Shown one piece after another: positions 1-8,302 of a DNA stretch of 40,490 nucleotides. The DNA comes from Treponema sp. (lineage in GTDB: Bacteria; Spirochaetota; Spirochaetia; Treponematales; Treponemataceae), in assembly GCA_017446265.1 (NCBI GenBank), contig JAFSRD010000026.1:1-40490 (forward strand), written 5' to 3'. Both the position numbers and the translations under genes were made by a program. Positions within the stretch are counted from its first letter, which is position 1. Each line of letters opens with the position of its first letter. The notes under the pieces were generated by a model, which did no database searches, was not told the origin of the DNA, and saw nothing but the letters and a program-made list of their open reading frames with translations.

Positions 1-140
1 GAACAGTGAACGATTTTTGAAAATCTGAACTGTTCAAAAGCGCGCGTTCGCAATGAAATGAGAACGCGCAAACAATGAGCGAGTTTTCGCGAGAAAACTC
101 GAAGCTAAAATGCGCGCGCCATTTCAGCGCGCATTTTAAA
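1..140 (+). repeat. Dispersed four-hairpin intergenic repeat, copy A
   Basis: Four inverted repeats follow one another. Hairpin 1 (1-35) nests GAACAGT/ACTGTTC around GATTTT/AAAATC. Hairpin 2 pairs GCGCGTTC (42-49) with GAACGCGC (62-69). Hairpin 3 pairs 80-88 with 93-101 around a GCGA loop. Hairpin 4 pairs 106-117 with 127-138 (TAAAATGCGCGC and its complement). Related copies occur near 19563, 27260, 40216, 40313 and 40466, all in the same orientation. The last hairpin overlaps the stop codon of the gene at 136-306, so it could end that transcript. The copy may begin before the window. Confidence 0.9.
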
Positions 141-306
141 CGTTCTTTATGTTATTTTTTTCTTTTTTCATGCGCTCAATGTGCTTTTGTTTTTCGTTAG
201 TAAGAAATTCATCGAGGACAGTGATTTGTACTTTTTGATTTGGTTTGAGCGAAAGTTTTTCGAGTGGTACAAATTGTTTCCCGTCAAAATATCCTTCAAT
301 TGTCAT
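136..306 (-). CDS. Small AF2212/DUF104-like antitoxin-type protein
   Basis: This 56-residue protein starts MTIEGYFDGKQFVPLEKL, which matches the short beta-strand 'external stimulus to gene product' pattern of DUF104 / AF2212-like antitoxins. The tail is Lys/Glu-rich. The start at 306 is chosen because AGAAGGAG lies directly upstream; the open frame could extend to 333 but without a ribosome site. No PIN-domain or other toxin follows before the window edge, so it is an orphan here. It has its own promoter (380-408) and a small hairpin in its leader (328-348). Its TAA stop lies within the last hairpin of the repeat. The family call is from sequence style only and an unrelated small protein is possible. 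Confidence 0.6.
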   Translation of the reverse strand: MTIEGYFDGKQFVPLEKLSLKPNQKVQITVLDEFLTNEKQKHIERMKKEKNNIKNV

Positions 307-379
307 GGCAATCTCCTTCTTAAAATTTAGCATCTGGATTTTATGCTATGGCTGTAAATATGCACAACGATTCTGTTGC

Positions 380-408
380 ATTATATACGGTAATGAATGC
401 AAGTGCAA
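380..408 (-). promoter_or_regulatory. Promoter of the antitoxin-like gene
   Basis: Minus-strand -35 TTGCAC (408-403), 17-base spacer, perfect -10 TATAAT (385-380). The predicted start near 373 gives a leader of about 67 bases, in which TAGCAT/ATGCTA (348-328) forms a hairpin just before the ribosome site. Confidence 0.6.
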
Positions 409-450
409 TGCGTATCTGCACGTGAATTGCTTTTCTTGCAATAAACGCTG

Positions 451-1293
451 TCAGTTTCTACGCAACACCTTTCCCAAAAAACAGAGGGCAAACAGTGCGG
501 CGTTTACGAGCACTATGGATGCACCTGATGCTGCACCTGCGTAATATGAAAATGCAAGCCCTGCGATTCCAGAGATGAGCGAAATGATGATTGCACAGGC
601 GACATATCGCTGTGTGTTTGCACTTATCATTCGTGCTCCTGCGGCGGGCAGGACGAGCAAAGAATTTATTACAAGCAGTCCCGTCCACTGGATTGCGATT
701 GTGACGACAACCGCAATTACGAGCGCAAAAAGCAGTTCAACGGCAAAAACATGTATGCCGCGGCTCTTTGCAAGATTTTTGTGCAAGTTGACGAGCAGCA
801 TTTTGTTGTACAGCAGCACCCACATGCACACAGTGGCAAGCGCAGCGCACAGCAGAAAAATGATTTCTCGTTCTTGGATTGATAAAATGTCGCCTACAAG
901 ATACCGCTGATATTTTGAGAAGTTGCCGCTGCTGCTCAAAAGCACAATGCCGAGCGCAACACTCACAGCTGAAAACACGCCTATTATCGTGTCGCTTGAT
1001 GTGCTCCCGTACGACTTCACCGCGATTATGGTGCATCCGAGCAGCATGCTGAAAATCACCATAGTTGCAGTGGGCTCTCGTATGCCGAGTGCAACGCCGA
1101 GCGCAATTCCTGTAAGCGATGAATGCCCTATTGCATCGCTGAAAAATGCCATACCGTTTGAAACGATGACGCTTCCGAGCATGCCGAAAAGCGGGGCCGC
1201 TATGAGAATTGCCAAAAACGCATTTTTCATAAAGTGCGGCGAGAGCCATTCAAATGGTAAAATTATCGTAATAACATCATATATGTTCTGCAT
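451..1293 (-). CDS. Metal ABC transporter permease (ZnuB/MntB family)
   Basis: A 280-residue inner-membrane protein with about eight hydrophobic segments. It is the permease of an A-1 family metal importer, which moves Zn, Mn or a similar ion across the inner membrane. Family features are the early GMLGSVIVSNGMAFFSDAIGHSS stretch and the conserved GLLVINSLLVLPAAGAR segment near residues 200-220. The start at 1293 (MQNIYDV) is preferred over 1347 because AGGA precedes it; it overlaps the ATPase gene by 17 bases, typical of coupled translation. It is the last gene of a binding protein-ATPase-permease operon. The ion cannot be settled from sequence. Confidence 0.9.
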   Translation of the reverse strand: MQNIYDVITIILPFEWLSPHFMKNAFLAILIAAPLFGMLGSVIVSNGMAFFSDAIGHSSLTGIALGVALGIREPTATMVIFSMLLGCTIIAVKSYGSTSSDTIIGVFSAVSVALGIVLLSSSGNFSKYQRYLVGDILSIQEREIIFLLCAALATVCMWVLLYNKMLLVNLHKNLAKSRGIHVFAVELLFALVIAVVVTIAIQWTGLLVINSLLVLPAAGARMISANTQRYVACAIIISLISGIAGLAFSYYAGAASGASIVLVNAALFALCFLGKVLRRN

Positions 1294-2068
1294 CTGTTTT
1301 CCTAAAATTGTTAAATCGTGTTGGCGGTGCTGCAATAATATGGCCAAATGTTTCTATGAATGGTGTTGAGTTGTACACTTCTTCGACAGTGCCTTGTGCT
1401 GTTATCTCTCTGTCTATGAGCACAACACGGTCTGCGTGGCGAGCAATGATGTCAAGATCGTGGCTTATCAGCAGGATGGTGATGTCGTAATTGTAGCGCA
1501 GTGAAGACACTACATCGTAAAACAATTTTATGCCTGTCTTATCAACTGCTGAAACAGGCTCGTCGAGCAGGAGTATGTCAGGCACAGGATGGATTGCAAG
1601 TGCGAGCATGACGCGCTGCATCTCTCCGCCTGAAAGCTCGCCTGCTTTTTTTTCTGCAAGCGATTCTGCACTTACGCGCGAAAGCACATGTTGTACGAGC
1701 GTTTTGTCTTTCTTACGTCGCGGCAACCACACAGGATAGCGCGACACACTTGCAAGCACTAAATCTTCAACGCTTACGGGGCTTCCTGCATCAAGTGAGA
1801 GTTGTTGCGGCACGTAGCCGAAACGCGGCTTTGTTGTGGGAGCCTTGTTCTCGCTTTCAAATGTTATGGTGCCCGTGTGCGGCACTGCACCGAGCAACGC
1901 TTTGAGAAATGTTGTTTTGCCCGCGCCATTCCGCCCTACGATTGCAGTAAGCTCGCCACAATGCATATGTAGTGAAATATTGTCCAGAATGACAGCCTTT
2001 CCCGACTGCACGGTAAGATTTGAAATCTGCGTGCAACACACATGCGCTTTTCCCAGTGGACAACTCAT
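1277..2068 (-). CDS. Metal ABC transporter ATP-binding protein (ZnuC family)
   Basis: A 263-residue ATPase that powers the adjacent permease. Visible motifs are Walker A GRNGAGKTT (near residue 44), Q-loop in GYVPQQLSL, signature LSGGEMQRVMLA, Walker B ILLLDEPVSAVD and switch His in LISHD. Its ATG overlaps the TGA of the binding-protein gene (ATGA, 2065-2068) and its 3' end overlaps the permease start, so the three genes are co-translated. The first 13 residues (MSCPLGKAHVCCT) precede the usual family start and might not be translated if an internal start is used. The ion specificity is set by the binding protein and is unknown. Confidence 0.92.
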   Translation of the reverse strand: MSCPLGKAHVCCTQISNLTVQSGKAVILDNISLHMHCGELTAIVGRNGAGKTTFLKALLGAVPHTGTITFESENKAPTTKPRFGYVPQQLSLDAGSPVSVEDLVLASVSRYPVWLPRRKKDKTLVQHVLSRVSAESLAEKKAGELSGGEMQRVMLALAIHPVPDILLLDEPVSAVDKTGIKLFYDVVSSLRYNYDITILLISHDLDIIARHADRVVLIDREITAQGTVEEVYNSTPFIETFGHIIAAPPTRFNNFRKTDAEHI

Positions 2069-2961
2069 CTATTGTCTCCAAGCGATTCGACGAGCGTGCG
2101 CAAATTATTTTTTTGCGCGTCTATATACGCGTCTTCATGCAGCGCTCCTGTTACGCACGGATCAAGCATGTATACGGCGAGCCCTGTCTCTTTTGCAATG
2201 ATGTCTGCCGCTTGTGAAGAATATTGTGTTTCTGCATACAGCGTGATTTTTTTGCCGAGTTTCTTAACAGCAGCAATTTCAGCGATAAGTTCTGCAAGCT
2301 CTTTTGCGCTTGGGGCAGTGCCAGGTTCTCGTTCAACGACAGACGCTACCGTAAAGCCGAACTCCTGTGCAAAATATGGAAACGCTTCGTGAAATGTGAT
2401 GATGCTGCTGCCGCTGTACTGTGCAAGCGTGTTGTGCATTTCCTGTTCAAGCGCGGAAAGCTTTGCATCGTATGCGGCAGCGTTTGCTGCATATTGCGCA
2501 GCATGTGCGCTGTCGAGCAGTATGAGGGAGTCTGCAATTTTTTGCACTTCATGGCGCGCACCGCGTACAGAAACCCACACATGTGGATTTTCGTCAATGA
2601 GCGGAAACGCTTCCGATGCAGTGATTGTTGCGTTTTGTTTGAGAGCAATCGCTTTGTCTAAAAATGATTCCATGCCTGCACCGTTTGCAACGAGTATGTT
2701 GCACTGTTCTATTGCGCGCATGTCGTTTGTGGTAAGTACGTAGTCGTGCAAGCAGCCTGTATCAGGCGGCGCGAGCAGCACCAGTTCCACGTTTGGAACA
2801 TCTTTTACGATATTCATGCACATGATGTAGAGCGGATAAAACGTGACGGCAATTTGCACTGTTTGCGACAAATCGCGCTGTGGTACTGCGTTTTTTTTTG
2901 TACATGAGGTGAGGATTGCTAAAATGAGCAATAGGGGCAACAAACGTTTTTTTGTATGCAT
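2065..2961 (-). CDS. Metal ABC transporter substrate-binding lipoprotein (ZnuA family)
   Basis: A 298-residue cluster A-I metal-binding protein. The N-terminus is a lipoprotein signal (LLPLLLILAILTSC, Cys20), so it should be anchored at the outer face of the inner membrane. Likely metal ligands are H72 (GCLHDY), H127 (NPHVWVS), H191 (TFHEAF) and an Asp near the C-terminus (LDPCVTG), the usual three-His/one-Asp set. It has no His-rich loop, unlike the second binding protein at 17704-19212, which suggests a different affinity or ion. Start 2961 is preferred over 2973 because the promoter's -10 box (2974-2969) covers the latter; the transcript would then be leaderless. First gene of a three-gene operon. 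Confidence 0.9.
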   Translation of the reverse strand: MHTKKRLLPLLLILAILTSCTKKNAVPQRDLSQTVQIAVTFYPLYIMCMNIVKDVPNVELVLLAPPDTGCLHDYVLTTNDMRAIEQCNILVANGAGMESFLDKAIALKQNATITASEAFPLIDENPHVWVSVRGARHEVQKIADSLILLDSAHAAQYAANAAAYDAKLSALEQEMHNTLAQYSGSSIITFHEAFPYFAQEFGFTVASVVEREPGTAPSAKELAELIAEIAAVKKLGKKITLYAETQYSSQAADIIAKETGLAVYMLDPCVTGALHEDAYIDAQKNNLRTLVESLGDNR

Positions 2962-2968
2962 GAAATGT

Positions 2969-2997
2969 ATCATACTAGAAAATAGATTGTGCTACAA
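2969..2997 (-). promoter_or_regulatory. Promoter of the first metal ABC operon
   Basis: -35 TTGTAG (2997-2992), 17-base spacer, -10 TATGAT (2974-2969). Only 7 bases separate the -10 from the ATG at 2961, and no Shine-Dalgarno sequence is present, so the mRNA is predicted to be leaderless. Confidence 0.55.
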
Positions 2998-3093
2998 GCA
3001 ATGCGCATGACAGCAATGAGCACGAAAAACTGTGAGGCGTTTCAAACGTGCGTGCAAGAGACTCTTCTGATGGCATGCTTCAGAAGAATTTGC

Positions 3094-3099
3094 TATAAT
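3094..3099 (+). promoter_or_regulatory. -10 box of the oppC-oppD fusion gene
   Basis: TATAAT preceded by TTTGC, with no good -35 at the usual distance. The leader would be about 23 bases and includes GAGAGG before the ATG at 3129. Confidence 0.45.
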
Positions 3100-3128
3100 G
3101 AACGTGTTCAATTTTGTGAGAGGCTCAT

Positions 3129-5486
3129 ATGAAAAAGTTCTGCCAGTTTTTGCAAACTCGTCCTGCTGCACTTGTATCGCTCGTTGTCATTGCGCTTTTG
3201 TACATGGTGATGATTTTTGCAGAGTTTGTTGCGCCGTATTCGGCAACGATGTCGTTCGGAAGCGATGCATTTCATCCGTGCAATGTGCGCATGACGAAAA
3301 GCGGGCTTGTCGCGCAAGAGTGCCGAGTACTCAATCCCGTATCGTGGAAATACGCACGCGTTAAAGGCAAATTGCATAGCGTGCATTTTTTTGTAAAAGG
3401 GAGCGAGTACAAACTGCTCGGTTTTATTCCATGCAGCTGTCATCTGTTCGGAACTGTGCCTGACGCAAACGGCAACACATACCCCGTGTTTTTGCTTGGT
3501 GCCGACAATTTAGGACGCGATTTGTTTTCGCGCATCGTGTACGGAAGCCGTATTTCCTTAACAATTGGATTTGTTGCCTCTGCGATTTCGCTTGTACTTG
3601 CAGTATTGCTCGGCGGGCTTGCGGGATTTTACGGCGGAACAGCAGACTGGAGTGTAATGCGCCTTGCGGAATTTTTCATGCTCATTCCGAGTTTGTATCT
3701 CATCTTGTTTTTGCGTTCGCTTTTAAACACGCAGATGGACAGCGGAACAGCGTACATAATCATCACGGTAATTCTTGCGCTTGTAGGCTGGCCGGGCAGT
3801 GCGCGCACAATACGCGGCATGGTTCACGCAATTAAACGTGAAGAATTTGTCTTGGACGCACATCTTGAAGGGATTCCTTCAACGATTATTATTTTTCGTC
3901 ATATTATTCCGCAGATGTCGAGCTTGCTCATTGTGAGTGTCGCGCTCAGCGTGCCAGGTTTTATCATGAGTGAAACGACGCTTTCGTATTTGGGGCTTGG
4001 CATAAGCGATCCTGCGGTGAGCTGGGGTTCGCTCATAAATCGCGACATCTCTACACTCAACAACTTGCGCAATTTCCCGTGGCTTTTGTGGCCGGTGTTT
4101 TTATTGCTCGTTGTGACGCTTGCGTTCAATTTTTTAGGCGATATACTCCGTGATTATTTTGACCCATATCACGCTGTGTTTCCGTCGCGCAAAAAATGGA
4201 GAGACGTGAAACGCAAGGCGAATGCTGTAATGGCATCTGATAGCAGCACAAGTGCGGCTCAAGAAGCGTATGACGCAGAAAAAAATGACTGCGCCTGCAC
4301 TACGAAAGAAGCACATGATGAGGGAATAGGCACGGCTTACAAAACGCATGACATGGAAGCAGCAAATGTCGCGCTGCAAACGACGGGCAACATGACGCAA
4401 GCGATTGCTGCATCGCAACCACATGGTTTTCTCCGTGTTGAAGATTTGCGCGTTACGTTCACGGTGCTCCGCGGAGCGGAACGCACCCACATATACGCGG
4501 TACGCGGCGTATCGTTCACAATGAAAAAAGGAGAAGTGCTCGGCATAGTCGGAGAATCAGGGAGCGGCAAATCGGTGACGACGCTGGCAATTCCGTTGCT
4601 CCTTCCGAGCAACGCGTCAGTGAGCGGGCATTTATGCATTGACGGAGTTGACGCGCTCTCGCTTGCACCTTCCGACATGCGCATGTTGCGCGGCAAAAAA
4701 ATAGGCATGATTTTTCAAGAGCCGGGACGCGCGTTTGACCCGCTTCAAAGCATTGGCAGCGTGTTTTGGGAAACATTCCGCGCCATTGATGCGGCAATTA
4801 CAAAAGAAATGGCGTATGAAAAGGCAAGCGCGTTGCTCAATGAAGTGGGGCTTCCCGATGCGCGCGGTCGCCTTGCAAGCTATCCGCATCAGTTTTCTGG
4901 CGGACAGTTGCAGCGCATAGGCATTGCGCTCGCGCTTGCGCAGGGATGTGAATTGCTCATTGCAGACGAGCCGACGACTGCGCTCGATGTGACTATTCAA
5001 GCGCAAATAATTTCACTGCTCGTAAAATTGAAAGCGACGCGAAATCTTTCGATTATATTTATCAGTCACGACATTGACGTTGTTGCTTCAATTGCTGACC
5101 GTATCATAGTCATGTACGGTGGCAAAGTGATGGAAGAACTCGTCGTGCGCGCAAACAATGCGACGAGCAGGAACGGCATTCGTGCAGACAGTATGGCAAC
5201 TGGCAACTGCGCAGTCGCGGTGCATGACGCAGCATGCGGCGATGAAACCGTCATGGCGGAAACTGTTTGCGGCATTGAAAACGCACGGCATCCATACACA
5301 CGTGCGCTGCTTGCCTCATCTCCGAAATTTGGCAGCCACTACTCAAAAGAGCGCATGAAGTCTATTCCCGGAAAAGTGAGCGACCCATCAAATCCTACAT
5401 GTGGCTGTCCATTTGCACCGCGCTGTCAGTTTGTGCAAGCAGCATGCAGTAGGGAAAAGAACGCATGCCCAGAAATGAAAGCGTAA
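3129..5486 (+). CDS. Oligopeptide ABC transporter permease-ATPase fusion (OppC-OppD)
   Basis: A 785-residue protein joining two proteins that are usually separate. Residues 1-345 are an OppC/DppC permease: N-terminal membrane segment, an extracytoplasmic insertion of about 80 residues, then LLGADNLGRDLFSRIVYGSR and five further membrane segments. Residues 350-430 are a low-complexity Ala/Asp/Thr linker. Residues 430-785 are an OppD-type ATPase: Walker A GESGSGKS (near 475), SGGQLQRIGIALAL (near 589), Walker B LLIADEPTTALD, ISHD, and the family's Cys-containing end (CGCPFAPRCQF). Before RHPYTRALLAS there is an extra insertion of about 40 residues. No stop or frameshift separates the halves. 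OppA and OppB partners are not in the window. Confidence 0.9.
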   Translation: MKKFCQFLQTRPAALVSLVVIALLYMVMIFAEFVAPYSATMSFGSDAFHPCNVRMTKSGLVAQECRVLNPVSWKYARVKGKLHSVHFFVKGSEYKLLGFIPCSCHLFGTVPDANGNTYPVFLLGADNLGRDLFSRIVYGSRISLTIGFVASAISLVLAVLLGGLAGFYGGTADWSVMRLAEFFMLIPSLYLILFLRSLLNTQMDSGTAYIIITVILALVGWPGSARTIRGMVHAIKREEFVLDAHLEGIPSTIIIFRHIIPQMSSLLIVSVALSVPGFIMSETTLSYLGLGISDPAVSWGSLINRDISTLNNLRNFPWLLWPVFLLLVVTLAFNFLGDILRDYFDPYHAVFPSRKKWRDVKRKANAVMASDSSTSAAQEAYDAEKNDCACTTKEAHDEGIGTAYKTHDMEAANVALQTTGNMTQAIAASQPHGFLRVEDLRVTFTVLRGAERTHIYAVRGVSFTMKKGEVLGIVGESGSGKSVTTLAIPLLLPSNASVSGHLCIDGVDALSLAPSDMRMLRGKKIGMIFQEPGRAFDPLQSIGSVFWETFRAIDAAITKEMAYEKASALLNEVGLPDARGRLASYPHQFSGGQLQRIGIALALAQGCELLIADEPTTALDVTIQAQIISLLVKLKATRNLSIIFISHDIDVVASIADRIIVMYGGKVMEELVVRANNATSRNGIRADSMATGNCAVAVHDAACGDETVMAETVCGIENARHPYTRALLASSPKFGSHYSKERMKSIPGKVSDPSNPTCGCPFAPRCQFVQAACSREKNACPEMKA

Positions 5487-5679
5487 GTATGTGCGGTAGA
5501 TTATGTAAGTAGATGAGGAAGCTATGGCATAAAAATTTTTAACAAATACATTGATTAATAATTCACAGGGTATTGAGAGGGATTAAAAGGCACTTCACTT
5601 GTTGCCAATTCTTTGCTAAAATTTCTGTCTCGTAACAACTCAAAACTCAAGCTTTCAGATTGAAATTTGTAAAGGGAGA

Positions 5680-5754
5680 ATGAAAGACTTTATAAAGCAA
5701 AGTACTGAAAATGAAACTTTTGATTTAGATGATTATATTTATCAGTACATTTGA
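5680..5754 (+). CDS. Possible 24-residue small ORF
   Basis: Encodes MKDFIKQSTENETFDLDDYI and four more residues, then TGA. AAAGGGAG lies just before the ATG, a strong ribosome site. Not recognised. It may be the surviving N-terminus of a decayed gene or a genuine small protein; only the ribosome site supports it. Confidence 0.25.
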   Translation: MKDFIKQSTENETFDLDDYIYQYI

Positions 5755-5771
5755 ATACACCTGCATTAACT

Positions 5772-5800
5772 TTGACTTTCCACATAGTGTATAATATAAT
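5772..5800 (+). promoter_or_regulatory. oppF promoter adjoining the start codon
   Basis: -35 TTGACT (5772-5777), 17-base spacer, perfect -10 TATAAT (5795-5800). The ATG begins 6 bases after the -10, at the expected transcription start, so the mRNA should be leaderless. Confidence 0.7.
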
Positions 5801-5805
5801 TAGGT

Positions 5806-6873
5806 ATGACTATAATTGAAACAAAGCGGCTGTGCAAAAGCTTTAATCTTGAAGCAGGCTTTTTTGCGCGGCACGACAAAACAGTATACGCGGTAAATGA
5901 CGTATCGTTTGCGATTGAGCGCGGAAGCACGTATGGACTTGTAGGCGAGTCGGGGTGCGGCAAGACAACGACGGCGCGTCTTTTAGTAAGCATGTATGCG
6001 CCTACGTCAGGACAAGTGCTCTACACGTCGAAAGTGCAGCAAACTGACGACGCGCGCGGAGTGGGGGCCAGTCTTTCGCATGATGCCAATTTTTCTGGTG
6101 GCGAAAATCAGACAGCAAGCGGCGCAAACTCCGCGATGCAAAACGGCGGCACGCAAGATATAGGCACATACTCAAAAAACGAGCTGCGTGCATATCGTGA
6201 AAAAGTAAAATATATTTTTCAAGACCCTGCGCGCTCGCTCAATCCGCGCATGAGTGTATACGAAGTTATCACAGCTGCGCTCCGCCACTCGTCAAAGTGG
6301 AACGGTACGGCAGATGCAAAAGAGCGGAGCGCAAAAATCATTGCGGAAGTAGGACTTGCCGAAAGCGATTTGTATCGTCGTCCGTCTGAATTTTCAGGCG
6401 GTCAGCGGCAGCGCATTTCGCTTGCACGTGCACTCATCATGGAGCCGGAAGCGCTTATTTGCGATGAAATTGTTTCCGCACTTGATGTTTCCATTCAAGG
6501 ACAAATTATTAATTTACTTGATGACTTGCGCCACATGCGCGACTTAAGCTTTTTATTTATCACACACGATTTGAAAATTGCCTGTTATTTTTGTGATGCA
6601 ATTGGCGTAATGTATCGCGGCATGCTTGTTGAAGAAGCGCCTGCCGCCGATTTGTACAAGACGGCAGTTCATCCGTACACAAAACTGCTATTTGATGGCG
6701 CACGTGGAAAAGCAACTGCGTCAAATGCAGAAGTGAAGACGACGCTTGCTGTAGAAAAAGGTTGCGTATTTGCGCATCGCTGTCAATACGCGCAGTCGCA
6801 ATGCACGCTCAATATGCCCGTATTCAAACACATCGGCAATGGTCACAACGTACGTTGCGTGCTTGCAACATAA
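5806..6873 (+). CDS. Oligopeptide ABC transporter ATP-binding protein OppF
   Basis: A 355-residue ATPase, the usual partner of OppD in peptide import. Motifs: Walker A GESGCGKTT (residues 47-55), Q-loop VKYIFQDPARSLNPRM, signature SGGQRQRISLARAL, Walker B ALICDEIVSALD, ITHD, and the C-terminal oligopeptide-transporter tail with CVFAHRCQYAQSQC. Between Walker A and the Q-loop is an extra Ser/Gly/Asn-rich insertion of about 45 residues that typical OppF proteins lack. Walker B ends DEIVSALD instead of the usual DEPTSALD. The gene has its own strong promoter and no Shine-Dalgarno sequence. It converges on trpB 51 bases downstream. Confidence 0.92.
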   Translation: MTIIETKRLCKSFNLEAGFFARHDKTVYAVNDVSFAIERGSTYGLVGESGCGKTTTARLLVSMYAPTSGQVLYTSKVQQTDDARGVGASLSHDANFSGGENQTASGANSAMQNGGTQDIGTYSKNELRAYREKVKYIFQDPARSLNPRMSVYEVITAALRHSSKWNGTADAKERSAKIIAEVGLAESDLYRRPSEFSGGQRQRISLARALIMEPEALICDEIVSALDVSIQGQIINLLDDLRHMRDLSFLFITHDLKIACYFCDAIGVMYRGMLVEEAPAADLYKTAVHPYTKLLFDGARGKATASNAEVKTTLAVEKGCVFAHRCQYAQSQCTLNMPVFKHIGNGHNVRCVLAT

Positions 6874-6924
6874 CATTATTATTTTGAAGTTTCCGAATAA
6901 ATTTAATATGCTGCTAGTTGCTTT

Positions 6925-8292
6925 TTACACTGCGGGTAGTTTTGCAAAACTTGCGGCAAGCGTCTCATCTGTCGGAATTTCATCGGTCATTGTGCCGTCG
7001 TTGAAATGTTCGTATGCAATCAGGTCAAAGTAGCCGGTGCCCGTCAAGCCGAACACAATGTTTTTTTCAGTGCCGCTCTCTTTGCATTTGAGCGCCTCAT
7101 CAATCGCAACTCTGATTGCATGGCTGCTTTCCGGTGCAGGCAAGATTCCTTCAATGCGCGCGAACTCTTGTGCCGCTTGAAACACAGATGTCTGCTCAAC
7201 CGCGCGTGCTTTTATTACACCGTCAGCATACAGTTGTGACAAAACAGGGCTCATGCCGTGATAGCGCAGACCGCCAGCGTGACTTGGCGATGGAATAAAA
7301 CTTGAGCCGAGCGTATACATTTTTGCAAGCGGCGTTATCATGCCGGTGTCACAAAAATCATATGCGTATTTTCCGCGCGTAAAGCTGGGGCAAGATGCTG
7401 GCTCTACCGCAATAATCTCGTATTTTTTTTCGCCGCGCAGTATTTCTCCTGCGAACGGAGAGATAAGTCCACCTAAGTTTGAACCGCCGCCTGCACACCC
7501 TATGATTATGTCTGGCTCTATGCTGTATTTTTTAAGCGCAGCTTGCGTTTCAAGACCAATTACTGTTTGATGAAGCAGCACTTGTGAAAGCACGCTGCCG
7601 AGTACATAACGGTAGCCTTCGTGACTTACCGCATCTTCAACTGCTTCCGAAATGGCGCAACCGAGGCTTCCTGTTGTATCAGGATGCTCTGCCAAAATTT
7701 TTTTGCCTATGTTGGTTGTATTTGAAGGCGACGGTGTAACTGTTGCGCCATATGTACGCATCACTTCGCGGCGAAACGGTTTTTGCTCATACGAAACTTT
7801 TACCATGTACACTTTGCAGTCAAGGTTGAAATATGCGCACGCCATTGAAAGCGCTGTGCCCCATTGACCTGCACCTGTTTCTGTGGTCACGCCGCGCAGC
7901 CCCTGCTTTTTTGCATAATACACTTGCGCGATTGCCGAGTTGAGTTTGTGGCTGCCGCTCGTGTTGTTGCCTTCAAACTTGTAGTAGATATGCGCAGGCG
8001 TACCGAGTTTTTTTTCAAGGTTGTATGCGCGTATAAGCGGCGATGGTCGGTACATCTTGTAAAAATCAACTATCTCTTGCGGAATGTCGAAAAACGGTGT
8101 TGCGTCGTCGAGCTCTTGTTTTGCAAGATCTGTGCAAAACACGCTTTCAAGTTCTGCAAGCGTCATTGGCTTGTGCGTGCCAGGATTGAGCAATGGCGCA
8201 GGTTTGCGTTTCATATCTGCGCGAACATTGTACCATTTTGTCGGCAGCTCATTTTCATTTAAATAAATTTTATATGGAATTTGGCGCATCAT
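6925..8292 (-). CDS. Tryptophan synthase beta chain, TrpB2 type
   Basis: A 455-residue PLP enzyme that condenses indole with serine to form tryptophan. The long N-terminus (IYLNENELPTKWYN) and length mark the TrpB2 subtype. The PLP lysine is K116 in GSHKLNSA; ETGAGQWG (138-145) binds substrate carboxylate and GCAGGGSN holds the cofactor phosphate. No trpA or other trp gene lies nearby, so it probably salvages free indole; this is inference. A strong AGGAGG precedes ATG-ATG (8292 or 8289). The promoter overlaps a perfect 34-base palindrome (8303-8336), so expression is probably controlled by a dimeric repressor. Confidence 0.93.
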   Translation of the reverse strand: MMRQIPYKIYLNENELPTKWYNVRADMKRKPAPLLNPGTHKPMTLAELESVFCTDLAKQELDDATPFFDIPQEIVDFYKMYRPSPLIRAYNLEKKLGTPAHIYYKFEGNNTSGSHKLNSAIAQVYYAKKQGLRGVTTETGAGQWGTALSMACAYFNLDCKVYMVKVSYEQKPFRREVMRTYGATVTPSPSNTTNIGKKILAEHPDTTGSLGCAISEAVEDAVSHEGYRYVLGSVLSQVLLHQTVIGLETQAALKKYSIEPDIIIGCAGGGSNLGGLISPFAGEILRGEKKYEIIAVEPASCPSFTRGKYAYDFCDTGMITPLAKMYTLGSSFIPSPSHAGGLRYHGMSPVLSQLYADGVIKARAVEQTSVFQAAQEFARIEGILPAPESSHAIRVAIDEALKCKESGTEKNIVFGLTGTGYFDLIAYEHFNDGTMTDEIPTDETLAASFAKLPAV

Positions 8293-8302
8293 ATTATCCT
8301 CC

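Larger units (their letters stand above)
5487..5805. other. AT-rich intergenic region between the opp genes
   Basis: About 320 bases separate two genes that belong to one transporter, and the composition is more AT-rich than its neighbours. It holds one tiny open frame (5680-5754) and the oppF promoter; nothing else was recognised. It may be a remnant of an insertion. Confidence 0.5.

Noticed and set aside
5790..5795. Alternative oppF -10 box
   Set aside because: This TATAAT leaves only 12 bases to the -35; the next one at 5795-5800 gives the normal 17-base spacer.
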